Assembly (NCBI GenBank): GCA_025024175.1
Contig: QCXZ01000001.1
Span: forward strand, 14,012,001-14,076,000
From: Rhyzopertha dominica
Lineage: Eukaryota; Arthropoda; Insecta; Coleoptera; Bostrichidae
Direction: 5' to 3'
Length of the DNA stretch: 64,000 nucleotides
The notes beneath the pieces are model-generated. The model searched no databases and had not been told where the DNA came from. It saw nothing but the letters and a program-made list of their open reading frames with translations. This document shows positions 58,000-64,000 of this stretch, one piece after another. Every line of letters begins with the position of its first letter. The stretch's first letter is position 1. The translations under genes and the position numbers were made by a program.

Positions 58000-60900
58000 C
58001 AACGTAATATATATTTTTTATATTTATTGATGAATATGGAACATACGATTCGAAGTTTGCTAAAAAATAATGGTGCCAACAGAATTATCAGTGGAATTAA
58101 TTTTAGTACTGTTAGTTCTTGTTAATTTTTTTCCTTCTAAGGTGCCTGAAGAGAATGTGCTAGTGCTGGAATCCTCAACTTTTCTCCAAAACAAAGAATC
58201 AAACAAAAAATATTATTTTTCCTTTTCATGGAATCTTCTAGGTAGCTTTCGGTTACNGAAAACTTCAATCCTCCATTCCTTTTGATGGAAGTAGGTAATG
58301 CAGAAAAAAACTACGTTGATGCACACTTCTTGGATGTAATGCAACATAACTTCTGTGTAACTCTAAAGCANCGATATTCCCATCATCAACAATAGTAAAC
58401 ACACGCTTTTTATCTTTTCGTCTTCGGTAATATAGTTACATTGGCTAGTTAGTTCTTCATTACGTCACGCTCTATAAATCCCAAACAAAAGTGTAATCTA
58501 TACAGAATGCAAAATAGTGTTAAACACAATGTGGACATAAGTAACTAATGTCATACCTTAATCATTATAGATTTCATTGAGAGCTTTAACCATACCTTGG
58601 GTTTCTTTGCTGCTTTGCTTTCTGCTTCATAGGTCTCTAAGACCTGGTACTCCATTTCAGAGTTCATTTTTACTTTGTCTGATTTATTTACATATAAATC
58701 TATAGTAACCAACGACAAACGCCCCCTTTTATACTAACAGTCGTAAATGTAATTCTTTAATAGGTGAATACATTCAATTCAACTGAAAGATTACGCCCTT
58801 GGCCAAATAAAGGTCGTCCTTCGTCGGGCCTCAAGCCTTGGCTGCGGACGTAATTTTACACTTTCGGCCCTGTATGCATAAATAACTATTCTTATTTTCG
58901 CATGTGCTTATTTATTTATCGTATTGCGATCGACAGATTATATAACTATCTAAGTACAATGATTCAATCCTTTTTACACTCAAATGGTCTTGGTTTCCAA
59001 TTATGTCAATTTTGTGTGCTGGGATATCCTCAAGGAGCTCCAGCGGCCAAGTTCTAGACTATTTTGGCGTGCACCATTGGCAGGTTAGTCTACTATGCAC
59101 CCGTTAGATGATTCATTCCCTTATTGAAGGCACAAGTAATGGTAATTTTGTACTTAAATTGATTAAACTTCTAACTTGTCAGTTTGATGCTATGTATCGT
59201 ACTGATGCTACTTGAATACATGTTATACGTCAAAACGCCAGTCGCTTTAAAGTTATTAGCATACAACATGTAAAGAATGATTTATCATGTATAAATAAAC
59301 CTTTATATATNTAAAAAAATTCATTTTGTTTAGACTACATTAGAAAAATAGGTGTTGCAGTTTAGTAGTATCGAGTAGTTCTACATATACCTTTTGACCC
59401 TTGCAAAATATCTTCAACATATGTGTTCCACATACGTGTTCATCCTTACACAAACGACCCTCCAAATCTGGCACAACGCAATTCAGAACAGACTTTATGA
59501 GCTTGCATGGGGAAAGATGCCTAAAAGCGAATATAAAAAAACATAACGCAAAGAAAGTTACCACGTGCGGCGAGGAGATAAAAAGCCGAAGTGATCTCTT
59601 ATTTAGTGCCTAATGTGGGAGTAAAAGCTCCGGGGTGTGCTTTTATTTAGCGGAAGACCGCATCCCACAATATACCCCGAGCATACCTAAAAGTATTGGA
59701 AGTGCCAAAGATTAGATCGTTTATTTTAAGGTAGGACGTTCCGCACGGATAAATCACATTCATGACCTAACTAAAGAAAGGCGTGAAAAACTCGGCGAAA
59801 CGGAAAATGCTGCCCGGGCATGCTCTTTTAAAATATTGCCTTGCATACGGAGTGCCTCGGGAACCCCCGGGGATGGCTTCGAATCCCGCTTTAAATCAAC
59901 CTTGATGAAAAATGGATGATGTCCGCATTATAGTAAACCGCTACAATATATGTGAACACTGGAAAGCAGCAACTCTCTACTGTGGTTACTCATCTTCCAA
60001 CAAATTACGTATTTACGACTTTATATTTACCTACCACGGAACATAATGTGTTTGTTATCATCGCTCTAAAAGTTCTAAGCAGGGTGTAATAAAAGTGGAT
60101 GTACCGACACAGTCCGTCTAACTTACTGCTCGTCAGTACCTAAGAATATACGGCTTACTGTACATAAAGTTTCATAGGTATGTAGGGAAACACGCGACGC
60201 GACTGAATACGTATGAACCACTAAAGCAGTTACTTCTTAACAACTATTAAAAATATAAAAAGTTATTAAAAAAACAAACAAAACCATAACTGACTTTACA
60301 GAAAGGCCAAGGCCACTGCAACTTACGTCGATCGGCTCAGAGTTTTCATTTTCGCTTAATTACTTAAATGCAAAGGTCACAAAAGTTCTGTTTTGCTGTA
60401 AAATGGATAACAATGATAAGAAAAATATGATTTTTCATTTAGATAATATACAACAAGTACAAATATTGCAAAAATCATGATAAACAACAATCAAAACTAA
60501 ACAAAAATTATGAAATAGACTTATAAAAACAACTTACAGTGTTTAAAATAAAATAGAAACATTAATTACAATCAAACAGCACAAATCAGTTTGAGAATTT
60601 TCTACTTAATCTGAGAGCTTATCCATAAGCTTTCTTAATTAATTCCAACAATCTATTTTACCTTGAAAAGAAATGTATCATATATACTAGGGTGAATAAT
60701 TGTTTGGTTAACACCCATTTGTACTTTTCGTCTTCGCTTATCACTTCCCTGCTATCAATAATCTAGTTTATAAATAAGTACATATAGAGTGATTACAGCT
60801 TATATTATATTAATTAATTGTTAACGTTTCAAAATCTGATGTTACTTTTACTTTTCTTCTAACTTTTGTAATACTTGGTGACCTCTGCAACCTTTTTTCT

Positions 60901-61170
60901 TTCTTCAAGATATATCTGCTTACACTTGGCATTGGTATTCTAAGATAGGATGACAAGTCAGGAAATACAAAATAAAGTTTGTAAAACAGGCATTTCATTC
61001 ATTTCTATTTCGATTTTTGTCGATTTAACTTCGGTGTAGAGCATTTTCCTATTCGGGCAGATAGGTAGTAGTAGAACAGTAAATTTGCAGACCTAAAACG
61101 ACAAGATATTTCTTATTTTTATTTAACGAATTGCTTTTACCTTCGTACTTTAACTTCCCAAGACTGATGG
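58000..61170. other. No recognised gene
   Basis: Several overlapping short ORFs (for example 59340-59613 on both strands) have no known domain. N at about 58258, 58371 and 59311. One weak transposase-like stretch is listed separately. Confidence 0.4.
60810..60998 (-). pseudogene. Possible transposase N-terminal fragment
   Basis: Reads SVSRYILKKEKRLQRSP...KVRRKVKVTSDFETLTI on the minus strand. The pattern (helix-turn-helix ending, then basic residues, then 'DxF...I') recalls the N-terminal exon of Sailor/IS630-like transposases such as the one at 51.5 kb, but identity is low and the length is only 60 codons. It may be chance. Confidence 0.2.
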
Positions 61171-61174
61171 GAGT

Positions 61175-61835
61175 CTGATAGGACGCCCTATCGCTAGTTC
61201 CACTATGGCCCTGCCACGTATTCACCGATCCTCAGCTTTAAACTCGGTAAAAGAGAACGCGCGCTCTGATTGGCTGCCTGTGTTCAACTTTTACAATCCA
61301 AGTCATTGCATTCAAAATCACGGTATATCCATAACAGGATAACCGTGGTTCTGCCTAATCTTGTAGAGTTACACATACATAAAAGGTACCTACCTCATAC
61401 GTATTATTTATATACCCAACAAATGCCTCTATAAAACATTTGATACAATTAGACCATATTAAGCCAGTTTCTGAGTAAAAGATAAGTAGTAAGTTAAAAA
61501 CTTGCGTAAATCATTATTTTAACATTTTAAAGTTAGCTCAAAAGTCTCATAGAATCTCATGTACGTGAGCCAAGATATTCAAGATATTTTGAAGATAAAG
61601 AACCATCAAGCAATTGTGATGAACAGGACGGAAATGTAATGCGAATATTCACGCGCGGATAGCATGATATAGATACACATTACCTAATGTGGTTTAACCT
61701 ATTGGTAGACAAGTACCAACGCTCTAACCAATCAGAACGCGTGTTTTATTTTGCTGGGTCTAACACTGAGGATCGGTGAAAACGTGGTCCAGCCTTGTGC
61801 TAAAACGGCTATGACTAAACAGATTGTAAGTCAGA
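61175..61835. mobile_element. Foldback/MITE-like element with inverted ends
   Basis: The left arm (about 61175-61265, ...CACCGATCCTCAGCTTTAAA...) and right arm (about 61728-61830, CTGAGGATCGGTGAAAACG) are imperfect inverted repeats of at least 70 bases, both containing the CCAATCAGA..GCG block. About 460 bases lie between, with no coding. A perfect 7-bp hairpin (CAGACCG-TTTGC-CGGTCTG) follows at about 61833-61851. Confidence 0.55.
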
Positions 61836-62104
61836 CCGTTTGCCGGTCTGTAATATCACTATCACAAATATATGAACTAATTAATGTTCATATAAAGAAA
61901 TAATACCTATTAAATGCGCGTCAGCCAGATTGCATCCCTATAATTTGTAATCATGAAGTGGTACGGTTTCGTAGTTACTAGAAACTATTGTCTATGTGTC
62001 TTCCTGAGTCAACCGTCTGATCAACTAATAGCGACAGTCAGGTGAATAATTAAGGCAGGTGTCACCTGTTTGGCAATCTTAATTTTAAGTTTAAATAGAG
62101 GGGC

Positions 62105-63365
62105 CCGTTCAGATTAGGAGGAAGTTCAAAGGAGCCAATAAAAAAACAGATATGACACCACACCAAATATTTACCTTGAATTCGTGTTGAAAATATTGTT
62201 CCTTTAGAGCATGTGGATTATCGGAGTCCCACAAATGATTGTTTTTGCAATTAAAAACACATCGCCTAGTAAACGTCGCCTCATCGGTGAAATGGAGGTT
62301 ATTAAGAAAATTCTGGTTTTCGGTTTGTTTACCTAGGTTAAATTGGGCAAACTGTTGGCGAACTGGTAAATCTTGAGGTTACAAATTTTGGACAAGAGTA
62401 TAGTGATATGGATGGAGATTATCTTTCTTTAACATTCTCCAGATAGACGATTGGCTTATTGCTGTTGCAGCACTTTACCGACGAGTACTGATATATGGAT
62501 TTTCCGAAATACGAACTGAAACCTCGTCTTCATCATCGACATTGATAGTTTTTCTAGCACCATTTAAGCTTTTAGGACGAAAACGCCCTGTTTCGCCTAG
62601 ACGGAAGTAAATACGTCTGAACAGTTTGTGAGTGGGTTGTATTCGATTTGGGTATAATTCTAAATACCTTCTGGCTGCACCAGATCCACTATAATTTGAC
62701 TGAGCAAAAACACAAATCATATCACGCATTTCACTGTTAGAAAATTATGTCGTGGCATTTTCTTATTTTAGAATTTTTACTACAAATAATACTTAATAAA
62801 TTAGAAAAATACAATAAGCACTCTTTCTTAGTGACTGTAAAATTGTTAAATATTTCTTTATACGAAAAATTGATAAGTGCTGACACAAGGCTGCTTGAAA
62901 AAAGTCAAAGGAATAACGGTGGCTTAGGAGTCTTTACACTGAATGTTTAAAATGCAAATAACTGAAAAACTGATAGAGTTACATGAAATAAATAAGAGTG
63001 CCTTTTTATTGAAAATGGAACTGACTTAGATTTCCTTGTCATTTTAGCCATAACTCGTTAGGCTAAAAAGATATGTTGTAATTTACTTAAGTAACAGGGA
63101 GTAACCAACGCCCTGTATACATAGTGCTAAATTTAGCATTAAAATTGTAATTCTCTTGCCAAAAAACATAAAGTTGCCAATTTTCCAGACAATGCTTCTT
63201 AAAATCGCAAAATTATTCAGGAATGTCAAATTAAAATTCCAACCTTGAACACCCTGTATCTCGTAAACCTGCAACATTTGCATAAGGCATGTTAAGCTCA
63301 ATCGCCATATTTTGGTGTGTAGTATCACCAGTTCAGAGATTGCCCATTCTTAATGACTCATCCTG
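62105..63365 (-). mobile_element. Mariner-like element relic 2, 3'-truncated
   Basis: The 5' end on the minus strand is at 63365: CAGGATGAGTCATTAAGAAT next to TA (63366-63367), related to the ends of the element at 39394-41246. A leader of about 640 bases contains ATACAGGGTGTTCAAGG. The transposase follows and breaks off near 62105, so the other terminal repeat is missing. Confidence 0.7.
62130..62729 (-). pseudogene. Mariner-like transposase, N-terminal half
   Basis: Begins MRDMICVFAQSNYSGSGAAR followed by LYPNRIQPTHKLF and RRIYFRLGETGRF (DUF4817-type helix-turn-helix that binds the ends), then VRISENPYISTRRV. After one stop, LPVRQQFAQF and LHFTDEATFTRRCVFNCKNN, with the first catalytic Asp kept, then HLWDSDNPHALKEQYFQHEF and VNIWCGVIS. 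The frame is nearly continuous over about 200 codons with one stop near 62382 (TAA in QNL*PQ). The match ends at LPPNLNGP, before the second Asp. An intact family member would be about 350-400 residues, so the C-terminal half is gone. Confidence 0.8.
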
Positions 63366-63369
63366 TATA

Positions 63370-64000
63370 GCACTACTACTTGGCGACAGGAAATATTGCA
63401 AACGCAGGCAGTTCTTACACCACATACATCTAGGTAGGTGTACATACTCCGTGCAGAAGGTATTTATGGGCCCGAATCCGCGCGTTGTTAGTATACCATC
63501 TCATTACTTAAGATTTATGTTGAAAGGATGCCGGTTCAAAGCTGTTTATGTTTACAGCAACGGCCGCCCGGAAAGTATCCATTAACGGGAATTTAATATT
63601 TCAGTTTAATACCGCCAAGAGAAAAAGGGCATTCGTGCTTATAAAAGCCCCCGCATTAAAAAAGAATGTATTTTATTGAATACATCGATATTATGTTTCG
63701 TGCCACAGCGCTGCTTTTGTGACGGATATCCCTTCTAGACTTACAAATCAAAGAGGAGGACGTTCAATACTTGTCTCAAGTGAGAAAAATGCTCTTAACT
63801 TGTAATGTGATAGGATGCAAGATTTCAGGCTTTTCGGCGGCGTACACTTTTCTTTATTATCACCATTCTTCTTTCTCAAACGATGCTGCTGCTAACGCAA
63901 TCATCTGCTACCTCTACATTTCAGCTTATCTGAACTTTTTTTAATACATCACAGTCAATTCTTGCTTTGTAGCATAACTATTATCTATCATAGTAAACAG
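63370..64000. other. No recognised feature
   Basis: The ORF at 63289-63585 overlaps the transposon end and shows no known domain. Confidence 0.4.

Noticed and set aside
1..64000. CRISPR array, operon or prokaryotic gene cluster
   Set aside because: No regular spacer array and no dense ORFs; introns, SINEs, PLEs and pogo/mariner elements show eukaryotic, insect-like DNA.

Overview
The window looks like intergenic DNA from an insect, or at least an arthropod. It is AT-rich with a few short N runs, has no dense long ORFs, and carries pogo/Tigger, mariner-like, hAT, Ginger-type, Sailor-like, Ty3/Gypsy, LINE and several Penelope-like relics, plus tRNA-derived SINEs. The order cannot be fixed from the sequence. 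I found no confidently conserved host protein gene and no translatable transposon gene; every recognised coding region is broken. Most ORFs of 60-100 codons are chance.

Layout. 2.5-4.0 kb (+) and 6.2-7.5 kb (-): two 5'-truncated Penelope-like elements (PLEs), each with reverse transcriptase, GIY-YIG nuclease and a hammerhead-like tail. 8.5-10.1 kb: a long degenerate repeat rich in a CCCCT...AGGGG unit. 14.7-15.6 kb: a MITE-like inverted-repeat element. 16.1-17.1 kb: a possible spliced host transcript with good splice signals. 18.7-19.3 kb: a Gypsy gag fragment, an orphan hammerhead motif and a dispersed repeat. 20.3-21.0 kb: a LINE reverse transcriptase relic. 25.06-27.18 kb: a palindromic foldback element with a Ginger-type transposon inserted in its left arm, flanked by a TATA duplication. 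29.3-31.3 kb: mariner-like fragments within inverted repeats. 33.8-35.1 kb: a pogo-like element with repeated AGAGTACGC sites. 35.66-37.33 kb: a hAT element inside one copy of a local repeat whose second copy is an empty site.

39.4-41.2 kb: a TA-flanked mariner-like relic. 42.4-45.6 kb: two PLEs pointing away from each other, the second with a tRNA-like insert and a well preserved hammerhead core. 46.0, 57.2 and 32.1 kb: copies of one MITE family. 48.7-49.4 kb: a second pogo/Tigger transposase relic. 50.5-51.0 kb: three tRNA-derived SINE pieces. 51.5-53.0 kb: a three-exon transposase pseudogene with 82 residues between the second Asp and the Glu (Sailor/DD82E-like), whose frame is preserved apart from seven stop codons and whose first catalytic Asp is Gly. 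54.7-55.5 kb: a foldback pair of the repeat also seen at 19.2 kb. 56.2 and 56.8 kb: a nearly identical 125-bp direct repeat. 61.2-61.8 kb: another foldback element. 62.1-63.4 kb: a second mariner-like relic.

The most informative signals are the recurring hammerhead-like cores in the PLE tails, the nested and empty-site insertions that fix element ends to the base, and the in-frame three-exon transposase pseudogene. All calls were made by eye from the sequence; family names rest on remembered motifs and no search was run.
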